A stretch of 64,000 nucleotides of DNA from Oasisia sp. SBJ-2009 (GCA_964017155.1 OZ024867.1:29022812-29086811), one strand, 5' to 3'; positions 10,250 to 21,316 are shown, counted from the stretch's first letter. Numbers and translations are program-made. The notes: generated by a model from the letters alone, not told the origin.

Positions 10250-12658
10250 GTGGGCGATTTTAATCTTCACCTGGATACACCATCTGCAACAACTACCACG
10301 TTTAATGATATCCTGGCATCATTTGACACAAAACAACATGTCAATTTCCCAACACACATACATGGACATTGGCCTGACATCTTGATAACTCGTTCCTCTT
10401 GTAAAAACATTCAGACACCCACAGTTGTAGATGGCTTATCGGACCATAACACAGTAATTGCAGATCTGAAAGTTCCTATAGCCCCAGCCGTGTCCAAACA
10501 CAACAAGTTCTACAGAGCCATTCACAGTATCAACATTGCATCATTTATGACTGATATTATTACATCCGACATTGTCACACATCCTAAAGAACATGTATCA
10601 GACCTATGCAATCAGTACCGTCAAATACTGAAGACATTGCTTGACAAACATGCACCCGCTAAATCCAAATCTGTGTCACAAAAGCCGCCAGCTCCTTGGA
10701 TGACCCCGGAAATAATCCAATCTAAACGGCGCCGTCGCTATCTGGAACGTGTTTGGCGTAAATCTCGTTCATCCTTAGACAGGTCACGCTACACACGGCA
10801 ATGTCATCTATGTAACCGACAAATGTCAAAAGCAAAGTCGTATTATTACGAAAACATGGTCGCAAATAACTCTGCTACACCAAAACAGCTATGGAAATGC
10901 ATCAATCAGATTTTACACAGGCGGCCTGCTCCTTCTCTACTAACCCATGCATCAATCAAGTCACTGTGTAACTCTTTCTCAAGTCATTTTAAAGACAAAA
11001 TCAGCCTGATACATTCAGCCTTCACAGATCACACCTCAGACACTATAAATGCCGACTCTCCACAACTAAATTCTAAACTCACATCGTTTGAACCAGCCAC
11101 AACTACTGAAGTGAAAAAAATAATCATGTCATCCCCAAATAAATCCTGTGATCTTGACCCACTTCCGACCATACTACTGAAAGCATGCCTTGACGTTTTA
11201 ATTAAACCAATAACAGATATAATAAATGCATCACTCTGCTCCGGCTTATTCCCTGAAGACTTTAAATGTGCACATGTAAATCCAATTCTTAAGAAGACAA
11301 CTCTGTCAAAAGAAGATCTAAACAGCTACAGGCCTATTTCTAACCTTAGCTTCATTTCCAAAATACTCGAAAAGGTTGTTGCAAATCGACTTACTTCTCA
11401 CATCAACATAAATGGTTTAACCAATGCATCACAGTCTGCGTACAAACAATTTCACTCAACAGAAACTGCTCTTTTAAAAGTACACAATGACATAAACCTT
11501 AACATTGATAATGGCAAAGTTACTGCACTGACCCTGCTTGACCTATCCGCCGCTTTCGACACCATTGACCACGACATTCTCATTACACGCTTATCAAAGT
11601 GGTACGGGATATATGGCACAGCCCTGAGCTGGTTTACTTCATACCTTACTGACAGACGGCAAGCCATTAAAATATGTAGCTGCTTCTCAGACATGCTGCC
11701 CACCTCTTGTGGTGTCCCCCAGGGTTCTGTTTTGGGTCCGTTGCTTTTCACTCTGTACACAACACCATTAAGCTCAGTTATCCAGAGTCACAACCTGGAT
11801 CATCACCTTTATGCAGATGACACACAAATCAATGTTTCTCTGACCACACCAGATACTTGTCGCTCCCTAAACCAGCTCAGGGATTGTCTCCAAGATGTCT
11901 CCCTCTGGATGAAAAATAGTAAATTAAAACTAAATGCAGATAAGACTGAATTTCTCATCATTGGTACCTCAACGCAGCGGGGAAAATTCAATGGCTTTTT
12001 CCCGACACATATTCTGAGTCAGAGTATTACACCAGCCGCCTCAGTTTTAAATCTCGGAATAACGTTTGATGAAAACTTCAATTTCAAACAACATATCTCG
12101 AAAACATGCCGTTGCTGTTTTTACCATATCCGTGATCTTCGCCGTATCCGCCGGTTTTTATCACTTTCCGTTGCTAAAACCATCGCCACAGCTCTAGTAA
12201 GCAGCAGACTCGACTACTGCAATTCCCTCCTTTACAATACCGCAAACAAGGACATAGCAAAACTTCAGCGTGTCCAATATTGTTTAGCAAAGGTAGTCAC
12301 GCGTTCTCCTCGTTTTTCTCGCTCACTGCCGCTTCTAAAATCACTGCATTGGCTACCTGTGCACTATCGCATCATTTTCAAAATTTGTACAATAGCCTAT
12401 CAAGCACTCTCATCTACACAACCAGCATATCTAAATTCAATGCTAACTCCAACAAGAAATTCCAGACAGCTACGTTCAACCAGTAGTAACCCTCTTTACA
12501 TCCCTCGGGTGAAAACGAAAGCCGGGACCCGAGCTTTCTCGGTTGCCGCACCAACGGTGTGGAATTCGCTTCCTGCCAGTGTTAAATCACAAGGTAATAT
12601 AGTTTCATTCCGCCGACATCTAAAAACCTATCTCTTTAATGCTGCCTATCCTCCTTAG
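10250..12658 (+). CDS. LINE endonuclease C-terminus and reverse transcriptase
   Basis: An 802-codon open frame. It has no true start: the first codon is GTG of the endonuclease GDFN motif (residues 2-5), so it is the continuation of the broken upstream frame. The endonuclease SDHN motif is at residues 64-67. The reverse transcriptase domain follows: YRPISNLSFISKILEKV near residue 362, LLDLSAAFDTIDH near 430, SCGVPQGSVLGPLLF near 485 and the catalytic LYADDTQ near 519. The C-terminal thumb-like region ends with FRRHLKTYLFN. Its role is target-primed reverse transcription of the element RNA. Sequence relatives in this window are the minus-strand 60300-60738 piece and the 21950-22810 pieces. Confidence 0.92.
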   Translation: MGDFNLHLDTPSATTTTFNDILASFDTKQHVNFPTHIHGHWPDILITRSSCKNIQTPTVVDGLSDHNTVIADLKVPIAPAVSKHNKFYRAIHSINIASFMTDIITSDIVTHPKEHVSDLCNQYRQILKTLLDKHAPAKSKSVSQKPPAPWMTPEIIQSKRRRRYLERVWRKSRSSLDRSRYTRQCHLCNRQMSKAKSYYYENMVANNSATPKQLWKCINQILHRRPAPSLLTHASIKSLCNSFSSHFKDKISLIHSAFTDHTSDTINADSPQLNSKLTSFEPATTTEVKKIIMSSPNKSCDLDPLPTILLKACLDVLIKPITDIINASLCSGLFPEDFKCAHVNPILKKTTLSKEDLNSYRPISNLSFISKILEKVVANRLTSHININGLTNASQSAYKQFHSTETALLKVHNDINLNIDNGKVTALTLLDLSAAFDTIDHDILITRLSKWYGIYGTALSWFTSYLTDRRQAIKICSCFSDMLPTSCGVPQGSVLGPLLFTLYTTPLSSVIQSHNLDHHLYADDTQINVSLTTPDTCRSLNQLRDCLQDVSLWMKNSKLKLNADKTEFLIIGTSTQRGKFNGFFPTHILSQSITPAASVLNLGITFDENFNFKQHISKTCRCCFYHIRDLRRIRRFLSLSVAKTIATALVSSRLDYCNSLLYNTANKDIAKLQRVQYCLAKVVTRSPRFSRSLPLLKSLHWLPVHYRIIFKICTIAYQALSSTQPAYLNSMLTPTRNSRQLRSTSSNPLYIPRVKTKAGTRAFSVAAPTVWNSLPASVKSQGNIVSFRRHLKTYLFNAAYPP

Positions 12659-12997
12659 CCTCATAGCTTTTCCATCCATCCGTTGACGACTCACGCATTG
12701 CTTTCGATTATGAGATTGATTAATCCCCTGGTTTTGTCGCGCCACTGAGCTTGATTTTCGAGGATATTGGCGCAAAAGAAGTTATTATTATTATTATTAT
12801 GAATAAAAATGTCAGCATTGATGGGACAGCTATGCACTTATTTTTTTCAGATTGTTAACCGTTTGGCAATAGCAGAAGTCAATGCTCTTAGAATTACAGT
12901 AGCCTATACAAAGAATGTTATCGCATACAAAAATCAGAAATATGCTATGACTTGAGTCGTGTCCACTTGTCTTAGTAAAACACATTACACACTCACA

Positions 12998-12999
<2 letters not shown>

Positions 13000-13058
<59 letters not shown>

Positions 13059-13078
13059 ACCCCCCCACACACACACAC
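13000..13078. repeat. (CA)n microsatellite
   Basis: A CA run interrupted by one ATAC and a short C tract. Confidence 0.95.
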
Positions 13079-13127
13079 AAAACATGAATGCATTGTCGTG
13101 ATCATATATTTTATTTATTTCTTGCAG

Positions 13128-13295
13128 AAAAGGTGCATCATGCAACAGCAGCTGTTCTATTTGCCATCTCACAATACAAAGGTGAAGGACTGAACACTAT
13201 TCCATCTGACAAGACATGCACAGGATCTGAATGCCGATGGAAAGGACATGCTGCAAAAAAACACTGCACCAGCTGGTTTGGATTCCATCAAGACA
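13128..13295 (+). pseudogene. Exon of a SWIM/YqaJ-type protein (probably transposon-borne)
   Basis: Preceded by a strong acceptor (TTATTTATTTCTTGCAG, ends 13127) and followed by a donor-like CAAGACA|GTGAGA. The exon is 168 nt, phase 1-1. The peptide includes HHATAAVLFAISQYKGEG, then CTGSECRWKGHAAKK. This resembles the region after the SWIM zinc-binding HxxA motif and before the YqaJ-like nuclease in a widespread invertebrate family. ISL2EU-type DNA transposons are known to carry a YqaJ-like gene. The normal second half of the SWIM motif appears altered, and the following exon does not fit in phase, so I call it a relic. Confidence 0.4.
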
Positions 13296-13919
13296 GTGAG
13301 ATAAGTGTCTTTGTATACAAACAATGAGTTACTATCACTGACAGTGAAATGTACAAGAATACACTGTGAATCTGTATGTTGGCAATATAACAACTATACA
13401 TAGTAGTAAATGTCAATTCAGAATATAGAAATCCATTACTGCACATTGGTCCTGCCGTCACTGTGAATTCAATCATTGTAAAACCGGCTGTTTTAAAATA
13501 TACAATCCCTACCTCATGCCAGTAAATCAGTTCAGGGTTAGTATAATGAAACATTTACTTATTTACCAAAGTGTGACCTTCCTTTAAAAAGTAATAACTC
13601 ATTTAAGGAACCTATGAAAAATATGACAACATAACTAATGGTATGCTAAAGCATGATACATCAGTAAAGATTCACTTGTGGTTACTTTTTGCTCAGAAAA
13701 GATCTGTTCAGACAGAAAGTGAGAGACATATAGGCCGAAGGAAACAGAGCGAGATGTTCTGGTCTGCTTCACCATAAGGAATTGGGTTTATAAACCAAGT
13801 GATATCCTATGCATCACATAATGCCACATGAAATGATGGTCTTCATGTCATATAGTTCGAACTACAATTGAATATGTTTCGTTTGGTAAGAATACCTTTG
13901 GCATGTTTTCATGTATGAT

Positions 13920-14067
13920 GTTCACAATGTAAAGAAATCCAAGATGACATTGCAATCTTTGAAATTTGACCCAAGACATGAAGATGACAGGTCCATCAAT
14001 GATAAAGCCTTCAACAAGCTGTACAAGGGACTGAAGGCTGTGCATCCTGAATTAGGATTTTGCAGGC
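13920..14067 (+). pseudogene. Further SWIM/YqaJ-family fragment
   Basis: An open segment encodes LQSLKFDPRHEDDRSINDKA, then YKGLKAVHPELGF. The FDPRH..DRS pattern is the linker just before the YqaJ-like domain in the family proposed for 13128-13295. It ends at TTTTGCAG|GCGAGT, where a canonical GT donor would be expected, and its start phase does not fit the preceding exon. No YqaJ catalytic residues are visible downstream. Confidence 0.38.
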
Positions 14068-14536
14068 GAGTTCTGATATTTTGTGTGTGTGGTGTGTTCG
14101 TTTATTGATACACAAACAAATTATGCTCTGATATTGCTAATAGTTTGTACACATGTTGTTATGTGCGCACGCTTATTGGCATTCCAGTTATGTAGTGTTT
14201 GTTTCTCTAGCTTTATTAATAGCAGGGGTACAGGCTTTAATGTAGTGGTCAGTATGCGAATCGGGTCAAAGTTCACTGACCTATATCTTCAATGATAATT
14301 TACTAGATTGTTTATTTTGATTTTTATATATTCATGTTAACCAAAAACTGTACTAAATGTAATTACATTTGGATTGGGGTGATGCAGAAATGGCCAAAAA
14401 GAGATTGATTTGATATGGAATATTCCAAAGGTGTATTATGTAAATGTCACAAGTGAATATGATTAAAATCGTAATACGTTGACATGTTTTCTAACTTTGC
14501 AATAATTATACTTTGAAATTGCGCGAGTTAGGCACA

Positions 14537-14676
14537 CACATGGATGATGTCTTCCGCATTGCAGTATATATTCAAGAGGAGAGATCCATCCTAAAGGTGG
14601 TCACTTTTGATGCGGCAGATGAGGCGTTCGACATGAATTCGAACATCAGCAATGAGTTTTGTCCTCTCAACCTACG
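14537..14676 (-). pseudogene. DDE transposase C-terminal fragment (Harbinger/ISL2EU type)
   Basis: On the minus strand, after a splice-acceptor-like TTTTCGTAG, the frame reads VERTKLIADVRIHVERLICR and IKSDHL before a stop. IAxxRIHVERxIxRIK is the conserved C-terminal motif carrying the last catalytic Glu of the DDE superfamily found in IS4EU/ISL2EU and Harbinger-like transposons. Only this motif is left. It is close to, and convergent with, the SWIM/YqaJ pieces. Confidence 0.5.
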
Positions 14677-14995
14677 AAAATAATAAATAATTAATTAAAA
14701 GTACATTTGTTTTAATAGATAATTAATTTAGAGAACTTTCACACTTGGAATTACTGTTGCACAATATTCTAAGAAACTGCGTTCAAGTACTGTTACTGAA
14801 ACAGGTACTAAAATATCAATTATATCCTGGAAATAAATGTATTAGTATTATGTAAACAGACTCTCTGCAACACATTCAGTGCTGATCACATGTGTGTCAT
14901 GTCTAGACAATAAACCGATGTATCACTACAATTCTGACATCTGCAAAGTGAATTCTTATTACATTTTATCACATGATGTCCTCCCACATTACCTC

Positions 14996-15064
14996 ATCAT
15001 CTGTGAACTAGCACAAAAGCTTCATTGAAGAGAACTGTGGCTGGTTTGAAGCTGTCATGATCTG
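14996..15064 (-). other. Small splice-bordered segment, possible transposase exon
   Basis: On the minus strand it is flanked by TTTTATGTTTCAG and by GATGAG|GTAATG. The phase-1 reading is HDSFKPATVLFNEAFVLVHR followed by stops at the end of the segment. It lies between the THAP and DDE pieces and could be a decayed exon of that transposase. Confidence 0.25.
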
Positions 15065-15654
15065 AAACATAAAAGATTAGGTCTGTCGCAGCACACGCAC
15101 AACCAGTAAAGGAGGTAGCATAGTTACACACTAAAACACATGCACTGGAACAAAGACAAATACGAACTCAGATTTAATTGAATACTATTCTTTTTATTTG
15201 AAACACTGGTTTCTAATTGTCAAGTATAGCATGCCAGCCAGTACAATTGTTAAATACATTCGACTTTTCTTGACACACTGATTATATAATGTATATACTA
15301 AGTGATACATTTCAACACTGCAAGGTGAATGCAGAATACTGAAACTCTAAATTGACTTATGTAGAGCATCATATATAATGTATTATATTTCTATTGTTTT
15401 ATTTATTATATTACATTTCTTGTACAGCGCATCGATCCGTCATGTGGGAATTAGCGTTACATATTTGTTAGTATATTATGATCAAACACTGTACTTACGT
15501 GATGGCTCCACAATTCCAACAGTTGTTACTGCACCGATTTCAGGAACTGCAACGCCACTGGCTCGACGCTTCCCTTCGTCATCAAAATGACTAGCTAGGT
15601 CACTGTTAGTTCAGTATATGGCTTTTGTATTTGTTTCTGTTCTTCTCGTGCTAC

Positions 15655-15927
15655 GCTGTTTTTCATACCCCATGTTGACTGTTGGAATATAGTCAACGAT
15701 GCTTGGGTCACTAATTGCAATTCCAGACACAAAGTGTCGACTGCACACACTTTAGTATTTTGTGTAGGGACAAAACCTTGGCGACGAAACGCTCCAACCC
15801 ACAGCGATCGGCGACGCTTTGCTTTTGAACTCTTCCCATTGGGAAGCTAAAAAAGGACATATTTTGCCATGTTTCCTTCGCTTTCCTTCGATGACTGTTG
15901 CAGTTATAGACACTACAATAATCGTTC
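15655..15927 (-). pseudogene. THAP zinc-finger domain relic
   Basis: Minus-strand translation in several frames gives a nearly complete THAP domain: YCSVYNCNSHRRKAKETWQ, then FSFP, then NGKSSKAKRRRSLWVGAFRR and QGFVPTQNTKVC, then CSRHFVSGIAISDP and VDYIPTVNMGYEK. The C2CH zinc ligands (C...C at the start, C..H later) and the Trp and Pro landmarks are present, but at least three frameshifts interrupt the reading and no start codon is visible. THAP domains bind DNA and are the N-terminal part of several transposases. With the DDE piece to its left it would form a THAP-DDE transposase. Confidence 0.6.
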
Positions 15928-16209
15928 CCTCCCGCTATCTAAATTCAATCGCTCGCTTCGACAGTGCTGTACAGCGGCATAAGCTTCGGTGACGTTCACG
16001 ATATCCCCCCTACTCCCTGTGAAAAATGCAAACACGCCCAGAGCGCATGTCCGGCCTCGATTGAAGAAAAGGTCAATCAGTTCCAGTCGCGCGAAGTCTC
16101 GCCGTGAATCGTGACCCACTTACAGGCGCTACTTCAAAAAAAGACGTTACGAAATTCATATTGTGACGTCACGACCAACTTGTTATTATCACGTTTAGGC
16201 AGAACGAAG
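15928..16209 (+). promoter_or_regulatory. GC-richer 5' flank with CRE (TGACGTCA) before the host gene
   Basis: This stretch is clearly richer in CpG than its surroundings. A perfect palindromic CRE, TGACGTCA, lies at 16164-16171, 39 bases upstream of the proposed start codon at 16210. The element is the binding site of CREB/ATF factors. No TATA box is obvious. The transcription start is not known. The THAP relic lies head-to-head about 0.3 kb upstream, so the flank may partly derive from that element. Confidence 0.4.
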
Positions 16210-16213
16210 ATGG
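16210..16213 (+). CDS. Host gene, exon 1 coding part (ATGG)
   Basis: GAACGAAGATGG|GTAAGTG: the start codon is followed by one more base and then a near-perfect donor. The single G is completed to GGT by the first two bases of the next exon, giving Met-Gly-Ser. The start has A at -3 and G at +4, a good eukaryotic start context. Most of this exon would be 5' untranslated. Confidence 0.5.
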
Positions 16214-16339
16214 GTAAGTGACACGTTTATTTCTAAATGTAATTCGCCAATAAGTATTGTTCTTGTGACTAATACATTTTAAAACTATGTTATACATTTC
16301 CGACATCATTTATGACGTGATATGTTATGTTTTTAGCAG

Positions 16340-16429
16340 GTTCCCACAACATGGTGGCCGTCTTCGCGCTGGTGAATCACATGGTGTTTATTACAGTACT
16401 GATTATAACCATCAGTATCGTTACAGCTG
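16340..16429 (+). CDS. Host gene, exon 2: signal peptide
   Basis: Borders are TTTTTAGCAG|GTTCCC and ACAGCTG|GTACGT. Joined to ATGG the peptide begins MGSHNMVAVFALVNHMVFIT and continues VLIITISIVTAG. This is a long hydrophobic stretch ending in small residues, as expected for a secretion signal (a membrane anchor is the alternative). The exon ends in phase 1 with G, and the next EGF exon begins with AC, so the junction codon is GAC (Asp) and reads ...VTA-DEIEC. This phase match is the reason I take it as the start of the EGF/TSP1/VWA gene. Confidence 0.5.
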
Positions 16430-16723
16430 GTACGTATTAGTACAAATACAAAGCGTATTTGAAGATATTTCTATGGCGTTTCACAAATGCAGAAGTTAAT
16501 GCGGAAATGCTCAGGCCTCAGGCTCAGGCTCAGGTGGTTTCCTCCACACATCCCAAACTTGGACTAACTACAACTACAATACATACATTTACCCCCTGTG
16601 TGGCATATTTTACTTCCCCTGGCATAAACACCAGATAGAAGGCACCAGCGGCTTGTTAGTGTCTGTTCCGAAAGAAGCCAAATTGCCTATGTTTCGAAAC
16701 GGCGGCATCTCTCGATTAACAGT

Positions 16724-19700
16724 CCGGGGGCCGATGTTATAAAACCGTACTCAGTACTCCGTGCTCAAATTCCATGATCAAGCCTCGCTTTCACACCGTG
16801 CTCACACTCAACGTGGGTCACCAAGCCTTCTGAGTACGGTATCGTACTCAGACTTGATCATGAAACGTCCAAATCCTGAGTATGCTCAAGACCATGCTCA
16901 ACGCCGTAGTCAAGCAAACAAAGATGGCAGCTCACGTAGAAATTGGTCGATTTCGTAGTCAAAGTTCGTCGTTTTGGGCAAGATGTACAGTCCGATATCA
17001 GCATCTTACGAGGTGTTGTCGATCCATTTGAAGAGGTGATCTAGCAAGAATGATTTGACAGGCACTGTGATATTCCTAAAACGGCGATGTTTACTGAACA
17101 TTTGCAAACTTAGCGGCAGACGACAGTACGATACAGTGTTGCAATAATTCTGTTTTGGTGGCAGTTTTTCGGTGATGGGACCATTCCTTTACTGCATGGC
17201 GACACAAGCTAATTGTCAGACGAAATTTCCCCCCAAACTGTGTGTTGTCGTTGGACGAGTAAAGAAATACAGTCGCGGACATTTAGCCATACCGATGGGA
17301 CATATGTACTATTCTGACCGTCTCGAAATAAACAAGAACAACGTGGACGAAGGACAATTTTAAATGCTCTAGTTAATAAAAAGATTAAGAATGTAAATAT
17401 TATTATACTCGTTTTAAACAGAACAAATACAATCACTGGCAGAAATAATATTGCAAATGTTGTAATTGTTTTTTTTAATATAAATGCCCTAATAATTTTA
17501 ACCATTACATGAATGAAAGGATAAAAGGGTCCTTAAACCTGTTACTGATAAGATATTTTGGACTTAGTAAGCATTGCTAAATGTAAAAAGATCATGATGT
17601 TATTATGTTACTATTGATGTATGCCTAATTAAGATGGCAATATCGTATGTCAATATTATAAAACATCTTGAACACATATTCAACAAACAATTACAAAATG
17701 GAAATGTTTCGGGTAACGTGAAAATTGTACGGGTAATCTCCATATTAAAAAAATGTATGATGCACAAGTTCTCGAAAATACTAGCAAGTATATTCATAGT
17801 AGATTAATACATTTCTTGAATGTTAAAAACTGTAAAATAGCAATATTTGAAATGGTTGAGGGATTAACAGCAATGAATAACTCATGATCCTCAATAGCAA
17901 TTTATTACATATTTTAAAAATAAGGCATTTAACACTGTTTACAACAGCATGTTGTTACATAAACTAGAATATCATGCATTAGAGTTGTAATGTAAACTTG
18001 GTTTCGTAACCAACTGAACACCAGAAAACACTATGTATCAATGAATGACACAAATTCAACTTACCAAAATATAATATGAATATGTGGTGTTCCACAAGGT
18101 ACCATATTCGGTCCATTTTTATTTAGCCTATATTTTCTGGCATGTGTAAAGTATCAACTGTTATGACACGTATAATATTTGCTGATGGCACCAACCTCAC
18201 AATTTGCATTTATGGAAATTGAAATGATCATAGTAAGAAGTTCAAAAGTAAAATGGCTATTATAATGTGTTCATTATGAATAGAGTAAACCACCTGTACA
18301 CTATTCATGTACCCTCCGGGTAGTGTGAGAAAATACATAGACAAAGATACCACCGTTATATATGCTACAGAAAACTTATAACTAAATGTAAACAGTATGG
18401 GTACTTGTCACAAGCAAGACCTATGATTAGTTATTAGCTGTGTGTACACGATATGATTGATTTAAACAGTATGGTGTTTATGTTTAAATTAACAACAATT
18501 CGCTTCCATATCATATATGTTAAGTTACTTTGAGAGAGTATGTGATAGTCAACATCATAATACATGCAAAATAAATATTAATTACAAAATAAATTATAGT
18601 AGAATTAGTATTATGGGCATTACAGTGTTGAATCAGGTACAGTCAGACCTGTATTATAGTTTATCAGTTTTAAAAACATTTAACAAAAGTCATATAACAA
18701 TATGAAAGGTAGTAATAACAATGATAAATATGTTTATTACTTATACTATAAAGTATAGGATGATGTATTACTGTATCATAACAAAGTGTGTGTGTAATTT
18801 TCTGGTCATTATTGTGTTTATGTAATACTTGAAATTAGTTTAGAAACCTATGCAAATAATAAGTATTTTGTTGTTTGCATTTCATTTCAAAACGCTTGTA
18901 GATTATGTTTCTTATGGAATATATACACACCGAATACATGCTGTGTCTAGATTCATGTTTATGTGCTACTTAGGAATTCACCTTGTACAGTACATGCGCA
19001 CTGTATGTCATTGTTTGTTGAATAAATTCAATTCAGTGTCTATATTCACAATTACATGACATAATTGCACTATGCTGTGTCACATCTGACACGGTTGCAT
19101 AGTGTTGGAATCATAGACCTCTCAATTAAGTGAATTCCTCCAGGTAGATAACAATTCTAAATCGCTTTGAGCTGTCTTAATAACGTGATGCAGTACTATG
19201 AGAACTTTTAGTTACTTAAGGCAAAAGTGTCACGCAGGTATACGAACACGGATTCATGTCAAATGTCCCTTTGTCGGCTTTCAACTAGTCTAAGCCTAAG
19301 GCATTGCAAATAATAATGTGTATATATTGTTGACATAATATTAAATGCCACTGAACTGCATAAGCACGAATTTGGAGGAGGCAACGTTACCAGTCTATGA
19401 TTGCATGTGGTGTTAGCTTAATACCAGAAAAGTGTATTTCTGTGACCCCACCATTGCACCATTCCACCATTGCACCAATCCACCATTGCACCAATTTCCT
19501 CCGGCACAACCAATAAATTACAGTCGCTCCCTTACAAGTACGTTGTCAAAATATGAGACTTATTACAGTGTAACATATTTACATTTCAGTAGTATAAATT
19601 ACAGTTGCGCTATTAGCATTGGAAAATTACGATTGATTTATTGCATACAATATAAGCTTTAATACAAGCACGAATGCTAAGATTTTATTTATTTATTATA

Positions 19701-20204
19701 AACACCGAGTACAGCGTGATAAATGCAGGCTAATTCTGGTTTATGTACTATTTAATCTTTTGATTGTGTGTATAATTGCTGTTTCGTTGTTCACAGCGAA
19801 GTAAGTCCCGTGACCATGCAAAAGGTATTCTGTCGATAGTCCCTTCGTTTTTCAAAAAAATAACCACATGTCACAACTCGTCAACTGCGAAGGTCTTCGT
19901 CCATCATCGTTTTATAGCCGGAAGTTGATATTGTTTATAAATAGTTGCAAGTTTGTTATCTTCGTCAATCAGAGAGTTCCATCTGGCCGTTTCCGTATTT
20001 GAATAAAACTGGGTCATCGCGTCAAACGAGCTCCCTCTTTAGCTTGCCGTTGAGCATATGCTCAAGGCGGCGTACTCAGTTGATTACGTACTCCAGACGT
20101 TTTATAACCACCGTGAGCACGCATTCTCAGCTAAGCATGATATCTGAGTCTGAGCACGGAGTTGAGCATGAGCACCGAGTACGGTTTTATAACCTCGGGC
20201 CCGG
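16724..20204. mobile_element. DNA-transposon-like inverted repeat pair
   Basis: The left end (16724-16770) contains GTTATAAAACCGTACTC and the right end (20150-20204) contains its reverse complement GAGTACGGTTTTATAAC. Both are bordered by GC-rich GGGCC-containing tips and followed by GTGCTCA subterminal motifs. The ends are about 3.5 kb apart. A LINE relic lies inside (17640-18270). No transposase frame is recognisable. TTATAAAAC with a GGGCC tip resembles ends of Harbinger/ISL2EU-related marine elements, but I could not establish a target duplication. Confidence 0.5.
17640..18270 (+). pseudogene. Decayed LINE reverse transcriptase
   Basis: Forward-strand fragments appear in reverse-transcriptase order with many frameshifts: GNVKIVRVISILKK near 17720, FSKILASIF near 17775, KAFNTVYNSMLLHKLEYH near 17930, CGVPQGTIFGPFLFSLYF near 18085 and TRIIFADGTNLTI near 18165. 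The last is the catalytic FADD block with the second Asp changed to Gly. It is more diverged than, and different from, the L2 copy at 9535. The exact clade is not clear. Confidence 0.65.
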
Positions 20205-20440
20205 TTCTCTATCGCGCGACCACCGCTCCCCATATGCACACATCATACTCTCCAATGTGTGTCCTACGCAGACATAATACTCATTATCAGAGTATATTGA
20301 ACTGGAAAGGCATTCAGCGAACTGGATAGTGCAACGATCACCACCGCAGCACTGAATAGCAATCATTAACACTCACTCAATTAACAACCCATTACTTGAA
20401 CACACGCCCGACCATATCATTGAGCCAACCACTGGCGCTA
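18271..20440. other. Host intron 2 sequence without further genes
   Basis: AT-rich. Apart from the right end of the inverted-repeat element (to 20204) and four closely spaced CACCATTGCACCAAT-like repeats at 19445-19500, I see no structure. Confidence 0.4.
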
Positions 20441-20499
20441 CGGTGAGAATTTTGTTTGGAGCAACGGATTATTGGTCGTGGGTAAAACGGTTTATCAGC

Positions 20500-20790
20500 G
20501 GACCACACCATCCATTTGTCAATGTAGAGGCTATCTCGTAGCCCCAATCAACGTTGCCCTGACTATCATCCAGTGATACTCCAGCCACACGATCATATAA
20601 TGTTGTGCCAACCATTAAATAACGTTGCCCGTAACACCAACCAATGTTGCCGTAACGTTGTTCCAACCAATAATCAACCATAAACAGCCTTGCCCCTACA
20701 ATCATATAATGTTGTCGCAACAATTTGTCAATGTTGCCCCAACCGTCGACTGTCCCAATAATCCGTCGGCAATTGTCAGCAAATTCAATC
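20500..20790. repeat. Degenerate tandem repeat with CAACGTTGCC core
   Basis: About eight loosely related units containing (A/T)ACGTTGCC(C/G) or AATGTTG(C/T)C and CCAACCA, spaced 20 to 40 bases apart. Confidence 0.55.
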
Positions 20791-21205
20791 TTGCTATATT
20801 TTTGGGTGTAGTATTGGCAGAAAGTTTTAATGTAAGCTAAATAGTATTAAAACACTTAAAACCCGCGCTGCCTTGGTTTCCATTTCGTCCCATAGTGCTT
20901 TTGCGGCCATAAATAAATGACCGCCTAATTAAAATTCCCCTTAGTTCATTTACTATCTCCGCCATTTTAGAAAGATGGCGGTCGTCAAGACAATTATTAC
21001 AATACCTCAAAAATACGTGACATCGAGCAGTAATGGTGATGATATTAGATAGATTTGTAGATAACGATATACGCCAATGTACACTTATTTTACACTGACA
21101 TTCGTAAATCCGTCATTTGTTTAAAGATCGCGTCCGGCTAAGTGATTTATCGAAATCTTAAGAAATACATAATTTAGTTATTGCTATTGTCATTGTTTAT
21201 CGTAG

Positions 21206-21316
21206 ACGAAATCGAGTGCAACAGCAATCCGTGTATGAACGGCGGAACATGCACTGGTAGAGTGAACGGATACACATGCAAATGTCTTGCTGGATGCACC
21301 GGTGCGAACTGTGAAA
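21206..21316 (+). CDS. Host gene: EGF-like domain 1
   Basis: Acceptor GTTTATCGTAG (ends 21205), 111 nt, phase 1-1. The peptide is (D)[15 protein letters not shown] then [17 protein letters not shown]. It has the six EGF cysteines plus a seventh: the Tyr of the usual AGYTG is Cys (TGC instead of TAC). The donor is GAAA|GTCCTA, weak compared with GTACGT, GTAGGT, GTGAGT and GTATGT at the sister exons. If the donor fails, the frame runs on for 62 codons to a stop at 21504. Downstream intron bases resemble those after EGF3. The role is that of a small disulphide-rich extracellular module. Confidence 0.8.

Larger units (their letters stand above)
9535..12800 (+). mobile_element. L2-like non-LTR retrotransposon (LINE), nearly full coding length
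   Basis: Contains an N-terminal segment with a 2A-like motif, an AP-type endonuclease and a reverse transcriptase in the expected order, and ends in a (TTA)n tail at about 12783-12800, as is usual for L2/CR1-type elements. The C-terminal region (SRLDYCNSLLY, LKSLHWLPVHYRI, AFSVAAPTVWNSLP) is the signature of the L2/CR1-like group. The 5' limit is not visible. Frameshifts in the endonuclease half make this copy inactive as it stands, but the reverse transcriptase half is open for 2.4 kb, which suggests a fairly recent insertion. Confidence 0.85.

Noticed and set aside
15913..16119. 68-codon minus-strand frame over the host 5' flank
   Set aside because: No recognisable motif; overlaps the THAP relic start in another frame and a GC-rich flank where chance frames are common.
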